This document shows positions 37,650 to 46,485 of a stretch of 64,000 nt of DNA, one piece after another. The stretch is from Halomonas halodenitrificans DSM 735 (lineage in GTDB: Bacteria > Pseudomonadota > Gammaproteobacteria > Pseudomonadales > Halomonadaceae). The notes beneath the pieces are model-generated. The model did no database searches, had not been told where the DNA came from, and saw only the letters and a list, made by a program, of their open reading frames with translations. A program made the position numbers and the translations under genes. Numbering within the stretch: the stretch's first letter is position 1; the number at the start of each line of letters is the position of its first letter. The stretch covers positions 81,536 through 145,535 of the forward strand of contig NZ_JHVH01000009.1 in the NCBI RefSeq assembly GCF_000620045.1, read 5' to 3'.

Positions 37650-38777
37650 TCAGAGTGGTGTCTTGCTGTTCTCGCCGGGAATCTCCCGGACCAGGCGGGG
37701 CATCAGGAACCCCGGCAGTTGCTCCCTGAGGCCCGCGACCAGTTCGCGGGCCTCGTCGTCTGGCACGTCGAAGTGGGCCGCCCCTTTTACCGGGTCGAGG
37801 ACATGTAGATAGTAGGGCAGTACCCCGGCCTCGAAGAGCCGTTCGGAGAGCTCGGCCAGTGCCTCGACCGAGTCGTTGACGCCGCGCAGCAGCACGCTCT
37901 GATTCAGCAGGGTCACGCCGGCCTGCTTCAGTCGTGTGCAGGCGGCGATAACGGCCTCATCGATCTCGTTGGCATGGTTGATATGCAGCACCATTACCTT
38001 CTGCAGGCGTGTGGCCTCGAGCCAGCCGAGCAGGTGGGCATCGATGCGTTCGGGGATGACCACCGGCAGGCGGGTGTGGATGCGCACGCGCTTGAGGTGT
38101 GGAATGTCCTCCAGGCGTTGGATCAACCAGGCGAGGCGACGGTCGTTGGTGGCCAGGGGGTCGCCGCCGGAGAGGATCGCCTCGGCAATGCTGGGGTCGT
38201 CACGCAGGACGTCGAGGCTGGCTTCCCACTGCGCCGTCGAGGGGGAATTCTCGGCATAGGGGAAGTGGCGCCTGAAGCAGTAACGGCAGTTTACCGCGCA
38301 GGCGGGGCTGGTGATCAGCAGCACGCGGCCGTGGTACTTGTGAATCAACCCCTTGGCCGGCGTGTGGTCGGCCTCTTCCAGCGGGTCGTCGACATAGCCG
38401 GGTGCGGACCGTGCCTCCTCGCCCAGCGGCAGCACCTGGCGCAGCAGGGGGTCGTCAGGATCGCCGCGGTGCATGCGCGCCAGGAAGGCCTCGGGCACGC
38501 GCACCTCGAAGAGCGCGTGCCCTGCCTCGGCGCCGGGGAGCCAGTGTTCGTCCAGGCCCAGGCGTCGACAGAGTTCACGGGGGTCGCGGATGGCGCCGGC
38601 CAGCTGTGCCTGCCAGGCGGGTGGCAGCACGAGTGGCGAGACTTCTTCGCTCGAGGCTGATCCGTCGACAGGCTCCCCTCTTCGACCTGTCCCCAGCGCC
38701 TCTCGTCGTGGACGGTTCTGACTGCTCTCTGTGCCTTCGTCGTGGCGCTGCAAAGGGGCGTGGCTTCGGGTTATCAT
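37650..38777 (-). CDS. epmB: EF-P lysine 2,3-aminomutase EpmB (KamA family)
   Basis: A 375-residue radical-SAM enzyme that converts L-lysine to beta-lysine for EF-P modification. The iron-sulfur motif is CAVNCRYCFRRHFPY (CxxxCxxC, about residue 152), followed by AILSGGDPLATNDRRLAWLI and the PLP site region near HINHANEID. It is transcribed away from efp, as in E. coli, with a 118-base gap between the two starts. The true start may be internal: the first 45 residues (rich in R, E, S) are not family conserved. Confidence 0.92.
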   Translation of the reverse strand: MITRSHAPLQRHDEGTESSQNRPRREALGTGRRGEPVDGSASSEEVSPLVLPPAWQAQLAGAIRDPRELCRRLGLDEHWLPGAEAGHALFEVRVPEAFLARMHRGDPDDPLLRQVLPLGEEARSAPGYVDDPLEEADHTPAKGLIHKYHGRVLLITSPACAVNCRYCFRRHFPYAENSPSTAQWEASLDVLRDDPSIAEAILSGGDPLATNDRRLAWLIQRLEDIPHLKRVRIHTRLPVVIPERIDAHLLGWLEATRLQKVMVLHINHANEIDEAVIAACTRLKQAGVTLLNQSVLLRGVNDSVEALAELSERLFEAGVLPYYLHVLDPVKGAAHFDVPDDEARELVAGLREQLPGFLMPRLVREIPGENSKTPL

Positions 38778-38895
38778 GCGCTATACCAGTCAATGCGAAC
38801 GAGGCGCTGACCGTTCTGGCCTGCCTCGTCGAAAATTGTTTCCCGGCGCGTCGCGGGGTCTCCGGTGGCGCGCTCGACCATATGGATGAGTGAAG

Positions 38896-39462
38896 ATGGC
38901 GAACTATTCTACCAACGAATTCAAGGGCGGTCTGAAGGTGATGCTGGACGGCGATCCGTGCAGTATCGTCGAGAATGAGCTCGTCAAGCCGGGCAAGGGC
39001 CAGGCCTTCAACCGCGTCAAGCTGCGCAACCTGATGACCGGGCGCGTTCTCGAGCACACCTTCAAGTCCGGTGACTCCCTGGAAGCCGCCGATGTCATGG
39101 AGCTGGAGATGGAGTACCTCTACACCGACGGTGACATGTGGTACTTCATGAAGACCGATGGCTCCTTCGAGCAGTACGCGGTCGAGAAGCGCGCCCTGGG
39201 CGACACCGGCAAGTGGCTCAAGGAGCAGGTGCCCTATACCCTGACCCTGTGGAATGACAATGCCATCAGCGTGGCCGCGCCGAACTTCATCGAGCTCGAG
39301 GTCACCGAGACCGACCCCGGCCTCAAGGGTGATACCGCCCAGGGCGGCTCCAAGCCGGCGACGCTCTCCTCCGGCGCCGTGGTACGCGTGCCGCTCTTTA
39401 TCAACGAGGGCGAGGTGTTGAAGGTGGATACGCGGACCGGCGAGTACGTCTCCCGCGCTTGA
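38896..39462 (+). CDS. efp: Elongation factor P
   Basis: A 188-residue EF-P with three beta-barrel domains. It relieves ribosome stalling at polyproline. The modification-site loop reads VKPGKGQAF with Lys34 as the expected beta-lysylation residue, fitting the presence of epmA and epmB beside it. ATG at 38896 starts the conserved N-terminus; a GTG two codons upstream is less likely. Confidence 0.97.
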   Translation: MANYSTNEFKGGLKVMLDGDPCSIVENELVKPGKGQAFNRVKLRNLMTGRVLEHTFKSGDSLEAADVMELEMEYLYTDGDMWYFMKTDGSFEQYAVEKRALGDTGKWLKEQVPYTLTLWNDNAISVAAPNFIELEVTETDPGLKGDTAQGGSKPATLSSGAVVRVPLFINEGEVLKVDTRTGEYVSRA

Positions 39463-39497
39463 GGTTCGGCCCTTCCTGCGCTCGCTCATATGGCGTT

Positions 39498-39557
39498 GAA
39501 TCCCGAGACGGCTTGCTCATTTAGCGCTGCTAAACTCCGCCGCCTTACTCGGGATTC
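39498..39557. repeat. Inverted repeat after efp
   Basis: GAATCCCGAG (39498-39507) and CTCGGGATTC (39548-39557) form a perfect 10-bp inverted pair around a 40-base loop that itself contains TTTAGCGCTGCTAAA. No gene is seen in the efp-epmA gap (193 bases). Confidence 0.6.
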
Positions 39558-39607
39558 GCCTTGTCTGAGCATCGCTCGGAGAGGGCGTTAGCTAGGTTGT
39601 TACCGGC

Positions 39608-39640
39608 AAGGCCACGCTCATTTGGCGTGGCCTTCGTCAT
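39608..39640 (+). terminator. Hairpin between efp and epmA
   Basis: A perfect 10-bp stem AAGGCCACGC / GCGTGGCCTT with loop TCATTTG, followed by CGTCATT. It probably ends the efp transcript or partly limits readthrough into epmA, which starts 16 bases later with its own GGAGGAG ribosome site. Confidence 0.6.
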
Positions 39641-39655
39641 TGTGGAGGAGATGTG

Positions 39656-40630
39656 ATGGCCGTCGACTGGCAGCCCACGGCGACGATCGCCACCCTGCGC
39701 CAGCGTGCGCGGTGCTTCGCCCTGGTGCGGGCCTTCTTCGCCGAGCGCGATGTGTGGGAAGTGGAAACCCCGGTGCTCGGCCATGGTGGCAGCACCGAGG
39801 TGCATCTCGCTTCCCTCTCGACCGAGGCAATCACCTCGGCGGGGCGGGAACGGCTGTGGCTGCAGACCTCGCCGGAGTTCGCCATGAAGCGCCTGCTGGC
39901 CGCCGGCAGCGGGCCGATCTTCCAGCTGGCGCGAAGCTTCCGCGATGGCGAGGTGGGGCGCCGTCATAATCTCGAGTTCACCATGCTGGAATGGTACCGC
40001 CCGGGCTTCGGCCTCGAGGCGTTGATCGAGGAGACCGCCGCGCTGGTGACCCGGGTGCTGGATCGTGACCCCGGGCCGCTGCGTCGGCGCCGCTACCGTG
40101 AGCTCTTCCGTGAGGCGCTGGGCATCGACCCCTTCACGGAGCCCCTGGAGGCACTGCGCCGGTTGGCCGGCGAACGGGGCGGGCTCTCGATGGCCGACAG
40201 CGATCGCGACGGCTGCCTGGATCTGCTGATGAGCTTCGTCATCGAACCGACGCTGGGACGCGACGGCCTCGATGCGGTGGTCGATTATCCCGCCAGCCAG
40301 GCCGCCCTGGCGCGCCATCATCGTGACCCCGAGGATGGCGCGCGAGTCGCCTCGCGCTTCGAGCTCTATCTCGATGGGGTGGAGCTGGCCAACGGCTACG
40401 ATGAGCTTACTGATGCCGTCGAGCAGCGCGTGCGCTTCACCGAGGACAATCTCGCCCGGCGTGAGCTGGGCCTGCCCGAGGTCGACGTCGACGCCCGCCT
40501 GCTGGCGGCCCTGGAGAGCGGCCTGCCCGAAGGCAGCGGTGTGGCCCTGGGTCTCGACCGCCTTATCCAGCTGGCGCTGAGCAAGGAGAGTGTCGCCGAG
40601 GTAATAGCCTTCGCCACCCCGCGCTGTTAG
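39656..40630 (+). CDS. epmA: EF-P--(R)-beta-lysine ligase EpmA (PoxA/GenX)
   Basis: A 324-residue paralogue of the class II lysyl-tRNA synthetase catalytic core without the anticodon domain. Motif 2 appears as [20 protein letters not shown] then [10 protein letters not shown] (about 87-115) and motif 3 as [14 protein letters not shown] (about 300). It attaches beta-lysine to EF-P Lys34. ATG at 39656 follows GGAGGAGATGTG. Its stop overlaps the psd stop on the other strand by two bases, a tight convergent arrangement. Confidence 0.95.
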   Translation: MAVDWQPTATIATLRQRARCFALVRAFFAERDVWEVETPVLGHGGSTEVHLASLSTEAITSAGRERLWLQTSPEFAMKRLLAAGSGPIFQLARSFRDGEVGRRHNLEFTMLEWYRPGFGLEALIEETAALVTRVLDRDPGPLRRRRYRELFREALGIDPFTEPLEALRRLAGERGGLSMADSDRDGCLDLLMSFVIEPTLGRDGLDAVVDYPASQAALARHHRDPEDGARVASRFELYLDGVELANGYDELTDAVEQRVRFTEDNLARRELGLPEVDVDARLLAALESGLPEGSGVALGLDRLIQLALSKESVAEVIAFATPRC

Positions 40631-41463
40631 GGACTGATCAGCGACTCTCCCATCTGCACCTTGGCGCCAGGCTCGAGCCTCTCGGCGAAGGTGACCGGCT
40701 CACTGAGCGCCATCACCACAGTGGAGCCGAGCTTGAAACGGCCCATTTCCTGGCCCTTCTCCAGACGCACCGGCGCATCGAAGCGCATGCGCTGTACCCC
40801 GCCCCGGGGCAGAGGGGTGATCTGGCCGGCCCACACCGTTTCGATGGCGGCGACGATCATGGCGCCCACCAGTACCATGGCCATGGGGCCGTGCTCGGTA
40901 TCGAAGTGGCATACCAGGCGCTCGTTGCGGGCGAAGAGTCCCGGCACATGCTCGGTGGTGGCGGCATTGACCGAGAACAGCCGGCCCGGCACGTAGACCA
41001 TTTCGGTCAGGGTGCCGGCGACGGGCATATGTACCCGGTGATAGTCGCTGGGTGACAGGTAGATGGTGGCGAAACTGCCGCCGAGATAGCGAGTCGCGGC
41101 CTCGGTATCGCCGCCCAGCAGCGCCTCGGCGGAGAAACGATGCCCCTTGGCCTGGAGCAGCTGGCCCGCCTCGATGGCCCCGAACTGTGACAGGCGACCG
41201 TCGGCGGGGCTGACCACACCCGCGCCGATGGGGCGTGCCTCGGCCTTCAGCGCCCGGGTAAAGAAGTCGTTGAAGGTGGCATAGGCGGTCGGGTCGGGCT
41301 CGGCGGCCTCGGCCATGTCCACCCCGAAGCGGCGGATAAAGGCGCGGACCAGGGTGTTCTTGAGGGCGGGCTGGCGGCACTCGGCCAGGTGCCCCACCAG
41401 CCGCGACAGCAGATGGTGGGGCAGGGGGTACTGGATCAAGGCAAATAGCTTGGCTAGGGACAA
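40627..41463 (-). CDS. psd: Phosphatidylserine decarboxylase Psd
   Basis: A 278-residue (from the proposed TTG start) proenzyme that makes phosphatidylethanolamine in the inner membrane. The autocatalytic cleavage motif LGST is near the C-terminus ([11 protein letters not shown]), giving a beta chain and a pyruvoyl alpha chain; [12 protein letters not shown] (about 140) is the conserved substrate region. The frame extends 34 codons upstream but that part runs through a REP-like doublet, so TTG at 41463, with GGAG 10-12 bases before it and the conserved [16 protein letters not shown] after it, is preferred. Confidence 0.9.
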   Translation of the reverse strand: MSLAKLFALIQYPLPHHLLSRLVGHLAECRQPALKNTLVRAFIRRFGVDMAEAAEPDPTAYATFNDFFTRALKAEARPIGAGVVSPADGRLSQFGAIEAGQLLQAKGHRFSAEALLGGDTEAATRYLGGSFATIYLSPSDYHRVHMPVAGTLTEMVYVPGRLFSVNAATTEHVPGLFARNERLVCHFDTEHGPMAMVLVGAMIVAAIETVWAGQITPLPRGGVQRMRFDAPVRLEKGQEMGRFKLGSTVVMALSEPVTFAERLEPGAKVQMGESLISP

Positions 41464-41513
41464 GGCAGGTTGTCTCCGAGGTGAATCGAGTTGGCTGTAT
41501 CCGAGTCGTCTCC

Positions 41514-41551
41514 TTGGGGTCAGACCCCATACCGCCGGGGTCTGACCCCAA
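41514..41551. repeat. REP-like palindrome doublet 2 (GGGGTCAGACCCC)
   Basis: TTGGGGTCAGACCCC (41514-41528) and its exact reverse complement GGGGTCTGACCCCAA (41537-41551) are separated by 8 bases, so the pair folds into a 15-bp stem. It matches the doublet between parE and parC. It lies between the rhodanese gene and psd, 51 bases upstream of the chosen psd start. Confidence 0.8.
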
Positions 41552-41618
41552 GGGGGCTTCCCCAAGGGGCTTGTTTGCGTACAGCGTATGGCTTACAGCG
41601 CCGGGCGCGGCCCGGTTC

Positions 41619-42452
41619 TTACGGCTTTTCGATGGGAGTGTCGTCGCGGTTGCCCCATTCCTTCCAGGAGCCGGCATAGCCGCGGATCTTCTCGAAGCCC
41701 AGCGCCTTGCCTACCAGCCAGGTGAGGCCGCTGCGGTGATGGCTCTGACAGTGGGTGGCCACTTCCATGTCCGGGGTCAGGCCCAGGGCTTCGAGCTCGG
41801 TAATCAGCTCCGCATAGTCGCGCAATCGCAGGCCGTGGTCGGGGTCCATGGCCTGGGTCCACTCCAGGTTGACGGCCCCGGGAATATGGCCGAGGTGCTT
41901 GTTCTGCCCCTTCTCGCCGCGGTATTCCGCAGGCGAGCGGGCGTCCCACACCGCGAAACCCTTCTCGCCGAGGCGCTCGGCGATCTCGTCGTATTCGATC
42001 AGGACCTCGGGGGCGAGGATCTCGGCCTGGTAGTCGCTGGGCGTGGGGCTACGGGCTTCGGTGGAGACTGGCTGGTTCGACGCACGCCAGGCGTGGATGC
42101 CGCCGTTGAGGTAGGAGTAGCGGGTGTGGCCGATAAGCTCCAGGGTCCACAGCAGTCGGCCCGCCCAGCCGCCACCCTCGTCGTCGTAGGCCACCACGTG
42201 GACGTCACGCGTCAGGCCCAGTTCGCTGAACAGCGCCGAGAGCTGCTCGACGCTGGGCTCCTGACTCGGGACCTCACCCTCCCCACGCATCAGACGGCCC
42301 TTGTCGAGGAAGGTGGCGCCGGGCACATGGCCCTCGGCATGGCTCTCGGCGCGCATGGGCACGTCGATGATCAGCAATGACGGGTCGTCCAGATGCTCGG
42401 CGAGTTGCTCCGGTTCGACGATCAGCGGCAGCAGGTTGGCTTCGGAACTCAT
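41619..42452 (-). CDS. Thiosulfate/3-mercaptopyruvate sulfurtransferase (rhodanese)
   Basis: A 277-residue tandem rhodanese protein. The first, inactive domain spans about residues 15-135 and the second about 165-270. The active-site loop Cys is in ATHCQSHHRSGLTW (about residue 232), which differs from the CG(T/S)GV loop of E. coli SseA, so the donor (thiosulfate or mercaptopyruvate) is uncertain. ATG at 42452 has AAGGAGAG before it; the open frame continues upstream without a ribosome site. Placed between psd and rsgA on the same strand. Confidence 0.88.
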   Translation of the reverse strand: MSSEANLLPLIVEPEQLAEHLDDPSLLIIDVPMRAESHAEGHVPGATFLDKGRLMRGEGEVPSQEPSVEQLSALFSELGLTRDVHVVAYDDEGGGWAGRLLWTLELIGHTRYSYLNGGIHAWRASNQPVSTEARSPTPSDYQAEILAPEVLIEYDEIAERLGEKGFAVWDARSPAEYRGEKGQNKHLGHIPGAVNLEWTQAMDPDHGLRLRDYAELITELEALGLTPDMEVATHCQSHHRSGLTWLVGKALGFEKIRGYAGSWKEWGNRDDTPIEKP

Positions 42453-42478
42453 GGGACTCTCCTTTGTGACGGGTCCAT

Positions 42479-43513
42479 TCACCTCACTTCCAGCGAATCG
42501 AGGATGCGCCGATAGCTGGCGAATCGCTCGGGATGAATCTCTTCGCGCTCCACCGCGGCCAGCAGGGCACAGCCGGGCTCCAGGCGGTGGCGACAGTCGC
42601 GAAAGCGACACTGTCCGATATAGGGGCGGAATTCGACGAATCCCTCGGTGACCTGCTGTTCATCCAGGTGGCCGAGGCCGAACTCGCGAATGCCCGGGGA
42701 ATCGATCAGCTCGGCGCCCTCGGCGGCCGGCAGCCGGTAGAGCCGCGCGGTGGTGGTGGTGTGTGTGCCCTTGCGAGAATCCTTCGACAACGCCCCGATG
42801 CGGAGTTCCTCATCGGGCAGCAGGCGGTCGATCAACGACGACTTGCCCACGCCGCTCTGGCCGACGAACACCGAGGTTCGACCGGCCAGCCGCGCCAGCA
42901 GGGTTGCCAGGCCATCCTCGCAAGAGGTGGACGTGGTGACCACCGGATAGCCCAGCGCCGCATAGCGCTGCAGCAGTGTCTTCAGTTCGCCGCCGTCATC
43001 GGGCAGCAGGTCGACCTTGTTGAGCACCAGCACCGGGGCGATGCCGGTGGCCTCGGCGGCCACCAGGTAGCGGTCGATCAGGTTGGCGTGGGGCTCGGGC
43101 TCCACCGCGAAGACAATCAGGATCTGATCGATATTGGCCGCCACCGGCTTGAGCTGGTGACGGGCGTCGGGGCGCTCGAGCACGCTTTCACGCTCGCCGC
43201 GGGCGACCACCACGCCCTCCACGATATGGCCCTCGGCATCGGTCCTGCCGCGCCAGACGACCCGGTCGCCGGTGACCAGGCCTTCGAGGTTGGCGCGCAG
43301 GTGGCAGCGCACCGACTCACCGTCGACGTCCGAGCGAACGTCCAGGGTGCGGCCGAAGTGGGCCATGACCCGACCCGGCTGTTCGGCGCCGTAGTCGCCC
43401 GCGGCGAGCAGCACCTCTTCCTGGACGTCGTGGCGGGTGGCGCGCTCGGCGCGCTCGGCCTGGACCTTCTCGATACGCCAGCGCTGCTGGCGGCTCAACT
43501 TGCGTTTGCTCAT
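42479..43513 (-). CDS. rsgA: Ribosome small subunit GTPase RsgA
   Basis: A 344-residue circularly permuted GTPase that matures the 30S subunit. Order is N-terminal OB fold, G4 ([10 protein letters not shown], about 161), G1 ([15 protein letters not shown], about 217), G2/G3 ([24 protein letters not shown], about 270) and a C-terminal zinc knuckle ([16 protein letters not shown]). Divergent from orn, with a short shared promoter gap, an arrangement common in gammaproteobacteria (orn-rsgA-psd). Confidence 0.96.
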   Translation of the reverse strand: MSKRKLSRQQRWRIEKVQAERAERATRHDVQEEVLLAAGDYGAEQPGRVMAHFGRTLDVRSDVDGESVRCHLRANLEGLVTGDRVVWRGRTDAEGHIVEGVVVARGERESVLERPDARHQLKPVAANIDQILIVFAVEPEPHANLIDRYLVAAEATGIAPVLVLNKVDLLPDDGGELKTLLQRYAALGYPVVTTSTSCEDGLATLLARLAGRTSVFVGQSGVGKSSLIDRLLPDEELRIGALSKDSRKGTHTTTTARLYRLPAAEGAELIDSPGIREFGLGHLDEQQVTEGFVEFRPYIGQCRFRDCRHRLEPGCALLAAVEREEIHPERFASYRRILDSLEVR

Positions 43514-43609
43514 GGGACCCTAATGCTCGGTACAATACCGGCATTGTACTCATCCATCATGCCGGCTGTCGCGACGTTGCGATCCGGCCCCCGCAGGAGA
43601 AGGCTAACC

Positions 43610-44215
43610 ATGAGCGTGAAGGCGTCAGCGAAAGGCGACAAGCAGGATCCCCGAAGGCAGCGTCTGGTCTGGATCGATCTGGAGATGACCGGCCTCGACC
43701 CGAACAAGGAGCGGATCATCGAGGTGGCCACCCTGGTGACCGATGCCGAGCTCAATACGATCGCCGAAGGGCCGGTGATCGCCGTCAAACAGCCCAACAG
43801 CCTGCTCGACGCCATGGATGAGTGGTGTACCCGCACCCACGGCGAATCGGGGCTGACCGCGCGAGTGCAGGCGAGCGATATGGATACCGCCGAGGCCGAG
43901 CGGCGCACCCTGGCGTTCCTGCAGGAACACGTCGAGCCCGGTACATCGCCGATGTGCGGCAACAGCATCCACCAGGACCGCCGCTTCCTGGAGCGGGAAA
44001 TGCCCGAGCTGCTGGCGTTCTTCCACTACCGCAACCTGGATGTCTCCACCCTCAAGGAGCTGGCCAAGCGCTGGAATCCCGGTGCCCTGGCGGGCTTCAG
44101 GAAGCGCAACGTGCACCTGGCCATGGACGATATCAAGGAGTCCATCGCCGAGCTGAGCCACTATCGCAATACCTTTTTGCGTCTGCCGGGGCAGCAGGGC
44201 GACGAGGAGGAGTAG
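43610..44215 (+). CDS. orn: Oligoribonuclease Orn
   Basis: A 201-residue DEDDh exoribonuclease that degrades short RNAs and pGpG. Exo I motif [20 protein letters not shown] (about 19), Exo [18 protein letters not shown] (about 120), and Exo [21 protein letters not shown] with the catalytic His/Asp. ATG at 43610 is preceded by AGGAGAAGGC. The C-terminal end is followed by a CCGGGCTTCGCCCGG hairpin and an AAGCTTGAAG repeat. Confidence 0.96.
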   Translation: MSVKASAKGDKQDPRRQRLVWIDLEMTGLDPNKERIIEVATLVTDAELNTIAEGPVIAVKQPNSLLDAMDEWCTRTHGESGLTARVQASDMDTAEAERRTLAFLQEHVEPGTSPMCGNSIHQDRRFLEREMPELLAFFHYRNLDVSTLKELAKRWNPGALAGFRKRNVHLAMDDIKESIAELSHYRNTFLRLPGQQGDEEE

Positions 44216-44216
44216 C

Positions 44217-44290
44217 CGGGCTTCGCCCGGAGCTGGATGACCGCCATTTCGCCCCTGGAAGCGAGAAGCTTGAAGAAAAAGCTTGATACC
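44217..44290. repeat. Gene-end hairpin and AAGCTTGAAG unit after orn
   Basis: CCGGGCTTCGCCCGG (44217-44231) directly follows the orn stop and matches the CCGGCTTCGCCGG hairpins after parE and parC; AGAAGCTTGAAG with a nearby AAGCTT (44268-44285) matches the units after parC and leuA. No gene is seen between orn and the LacI gene (178 bases). Confidence 0.6.
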
Positions 44291-44393
44291 AGGGGTGGCG
44301 AGTTCATGCTCCCTGATGTGGCCCAGAAAACTGTTACCTTACTCAGCAACCTGTCTGAATACCTCATCGGGCATCCTGGCCTTCTGGTAAGGC

Positions 44394-45425
44394 TTATGTA
44401 CTCTCGCCTGCGACAAGCACAAAACCTACGTCATGCTGTCGACGTGTGACTCGCTTGCCTTCCAACCGGTTGAGGAGCTCTTTTGCCGCTAGCCGCCCGA
44501 TGCTGTCTCGGGGCGATCGAATGGTGGTCAAACGAGGAGTAATGTACTGACCCAGCGGTAATCCATTGAAGCCAGCGATCGCCATATCATCAGGTACTCG
44601 CATGCCGATTCGAAGGGCGTGGAGGAGGGCGCCGGTGGCCAGGTCATCGTTGGCGAAGTGGATGGCATCTGCGTCGGGATACTCGTTTCGAACGCGCTCG
44701 AGCCCCTTCATGCCCTCCTCCAGGCTGCCCAGCTGATCGAGCTCCAGCACTCTCGGTGTGATGTTGGCTTCCTTTAATACTTCGACATGACCGCTGTAGC
44801 GCATTTGAGCACGATAGTCATCATCGAGCCTGGCCCCTACATAGACCGGTCGTTGAAAGCCCCTGTCGAGCAGGTGACGTGCCATGGTGCGTCCCGCTGC
44901 AGCATGATCGAGTCCGACATTAAGATCCAGAGCATTGCCCAGCTCCATCACTTCCATCACTGGTCTGTCGCAGTCCTTGAGAAGTTTGCGGCAGGCATCA
45001 GTATGCCGAAGACCCGCTGTGACCAGCGCTGAGCAGGACCACCCTAGAAACGTTCTGACCAATTGCTGCTCTCGCTCGATGTCGTAATTTGTATTGCCCA
45101 GCAGGATTTGATAGCCCGCCGACTCGAACGTGGACTGCAGACCGTTGATCACCTCGATGAAGACCGTATTGGCCAGTGACGGCACGATGACGGCGATGAA
45201 ACGCGAGCGCGAGGAAGCGAGGCTGCCCGCCACGAGATTCGGCACATAACCCAGGCGGTCCATGGTATCCAGCACACGTTGACGAGTCGCATCATTGACG
45301 CGGTCCGGAGCATTCAATGCCCGAGATGCCGTGATGGAAGAGACTCCAGCCATTTCCGCTACCTGAGCCAGAGTCGGTTGGGCGGTCCTCTTGCGGTGGC
45401 GCGGCTGTGGTGTGTGTTTAGACAT
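44394..45425 (-). CDS. LacI/GntR-family transcriptional regulator of the sugar-acid operon
   Basis: A 343-residue LacI-type regulator. The N-terminal HTH (TLAQVAEMAGVSSITASRAL then NAPDRVNDATRQRVLDTMDR, about residues 18-57) with hinge helix VPNLVAGSLAS, then a periplasmic-binding-like sensor domain (65-335). It resembles the gluconate repressor GntR group. Divergent from ltnD; a 28-bp perfect palindrome lies in the 128-base gap. Repression relieved by a four-carbon acid or intermediate is inferred from position. ATG at 45425 is chosen over GTG at 45434. Confidence 0.9.
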   Translation of the reverse strand: MSKHTPQPRHRKRTAQPTLAQVAEMAGVSSITASRALNAPDRVNDATRQRVLDTMDRLGYVPNLVAGSLASSRSRFIAVIVPSLANTVFIEVINGLQSTFESAGYQILLGNTNYDIEREQQLVRTFLGWSCSALVTAGLRHTDACRKLLKDCDRPVMEVMELGNALDLNVGLDHAAAGRTMARHLLDRGFQRPVYVGARLDDDYRAQMRYSGHVEVLKEANITPRVLELDQLGSLEEGMKGLERVRNEYPDADAIHFANDDLATGALLHALRIGMRVPDDMAIAGFNGLPLGQYITPRLTTIRSPRDSIGRLAAKELLNRLEGKRVTRRQHDVGFVLVAGEST

Positions 45426-45480
45426 TGGTCGCACTCGCTCTCAAGATACTTGCTGGAAGAAGGCTGATCCTCTACAACAA

Positions 45481-45508
45481 TGGTAGCGCTAACATGTTAG
45501 CGCTACCA
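45481..45508. promoter_or_regulatory. 28-bp perfect palindromic operator
   Basis: The half TGGTAGCGCTAACA is followed immediately by its exact reverse complement TGTTAGCGCTACCA. Each half itself contains the 8-bp palindrome TAGCGCTA, the core of LacI/GntR-family operators, so two operator cores lie 14 bp apart. It sits between the divergent LacI-type regulator and ltnD and is the likely binding site for control of both. Confidence 0.8.
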
Positions 45509-45553
45509 GCTACATCCAGCACAAGTACAAGACAACCAAACAGGGGGAGTCCG

Positions 45554-46483
45554 GTGAGCCACTCAAATGAAAACCAGCGCATCGGTGTGATTGGCCTTGG
45601 TGCCATGGGCATTGGTACCGCTCTGACACTGCACAAGTGCGGCCTGGATGTCGTCGGATGTGACATCGTTGAGCAGGCACGTCACGCCTTTGAGGCCGAA
45701 GGAGGGCGTAGCGCCGCGCTTCCGTCAGATCTGGGGGGGTGCCAGGTTGTGGTTGTTCTGGTGGTCAACGCAGAGCAGGTCGAGAAGGTTCTGTTCGGTG
45801 ATCAGGGAGTGGCCAAGTATCTGACTCCTGGGAGTCTGGTCATGCAGTGCGCCACAGTGGCCCCGGCCGTTGCGCGGCAACTAGGTGAGCGTCTGGATGA
45901 AATGGGTCTAGAGATGTTGGATGCGCCCGTCAGTGGCGGAGTAGCCAAGGCACGTAGCGGTGAACTGTCAGTCATGGCGTCGGGTGCCAAGAGTGCCTTC
46001 GCCAAGGCGGAGTCTGTGCTTGATGCCATGGCTGCCACGGTGTATCGCCTGGGGAATAGTACGGGTGTTGGTTCAAGCATGAAGCTGGTCAACCAGTTGC
46101 TTGCCGGGGTGCACATTGCCACAGCAGCAGAGGCAATGGCATTAGGTATACGCCTCGGACTGGATCCCGAGTCGGTGTATGAGGTTATCACTCACTCTGC
46201 CGGTAATTCGTGGATGTTCGAAAACCGTGTTCCCCATATCTTGAAGGGAGATTACACCCCGCTCTCCGCCGTCGATATTTTCGTCAAGGACCTCAACCTG
46301 GTACATGAAACTGGACGTGACCTGGCCATGCCTACGCCACTGTCATCCAGTGCATTGCAGCAGTTTACGGCGGCCAAGGGTGCCGGGTTCGGGCGCGATG
46401 ACGATTCGGCGGTGATAAAGGTCTATCAACGGCTCGGCGGCATCGAACTTCCCGCCGCGGCCAATGATCCGGAGGGGGTGTAA
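45554..46483 (+). CDS. ltnD: L-threonate dehydrogenase LtnD-like (beta-hydroxyacid dehydrogenase)
   Basis: A 309-residue NAD-dependent beta-hydroxyacid dehydrogenase. The Rossmann motif GVIGLGAMGIGTALTLHKCG is at about residue 13, the substrate motif DAPVSGGVAKARSGELSVMA near 132, and the catalytic Lys in GSSMKLVNQLLAGVH near 180. In DUF1537 clusters LtnD oxidises L-threonate to 2-oxo-tetronate. GTG at 45554 follows GGGGGAG; the frame is open 43 codons upstream but runs through the operator. First gene of the operon, two bases before otnK. Confidence 0.88.
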   Translation: MSHSNENQRIGVIGLGAMGIGTALTLHKCGLDVVGCDIVEQARHAFEAEGGRSAALPSDLGGCQVVVVLVVNAEQVEKVLFGDQGVAKYLTPGSLVMQCATVAPAVARQLGERLDEMGLEMLDAPVSGGVAKARSGELSVMASGAKSAFAKAESVLDAMAATVYRLGNSTGVGSSMKLVNQLLAGVHIATAAEAMALGIRLGLDPESVYEVITHSAGNSWMFENRVPHILKGDYTPLSAVDIFVKDLNLVHETGRDLAMPTPLSSSALQQFTAAKGAGFGRDDDSAVIKVYQRLGGIELPAAANDPEGV

Positions 46484-46485
46484 CC

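Noticed and set aside
41464..41565. Upstream ATG start for psd, adding 34 residues
   Set aside because: The extension runs through the REP-like doublet 2 and is not conserved; a TTG with GGAG upstream fits the known N-terminus.
42533..44215. A 560-residue plus-strand frame that seems to fuse an unknown N-terminus to Orn
   Set aside because: The first 360 residues are antisense to rsgA; the ATG at 43610 with a strong ribosome site gives normal-length Orn.
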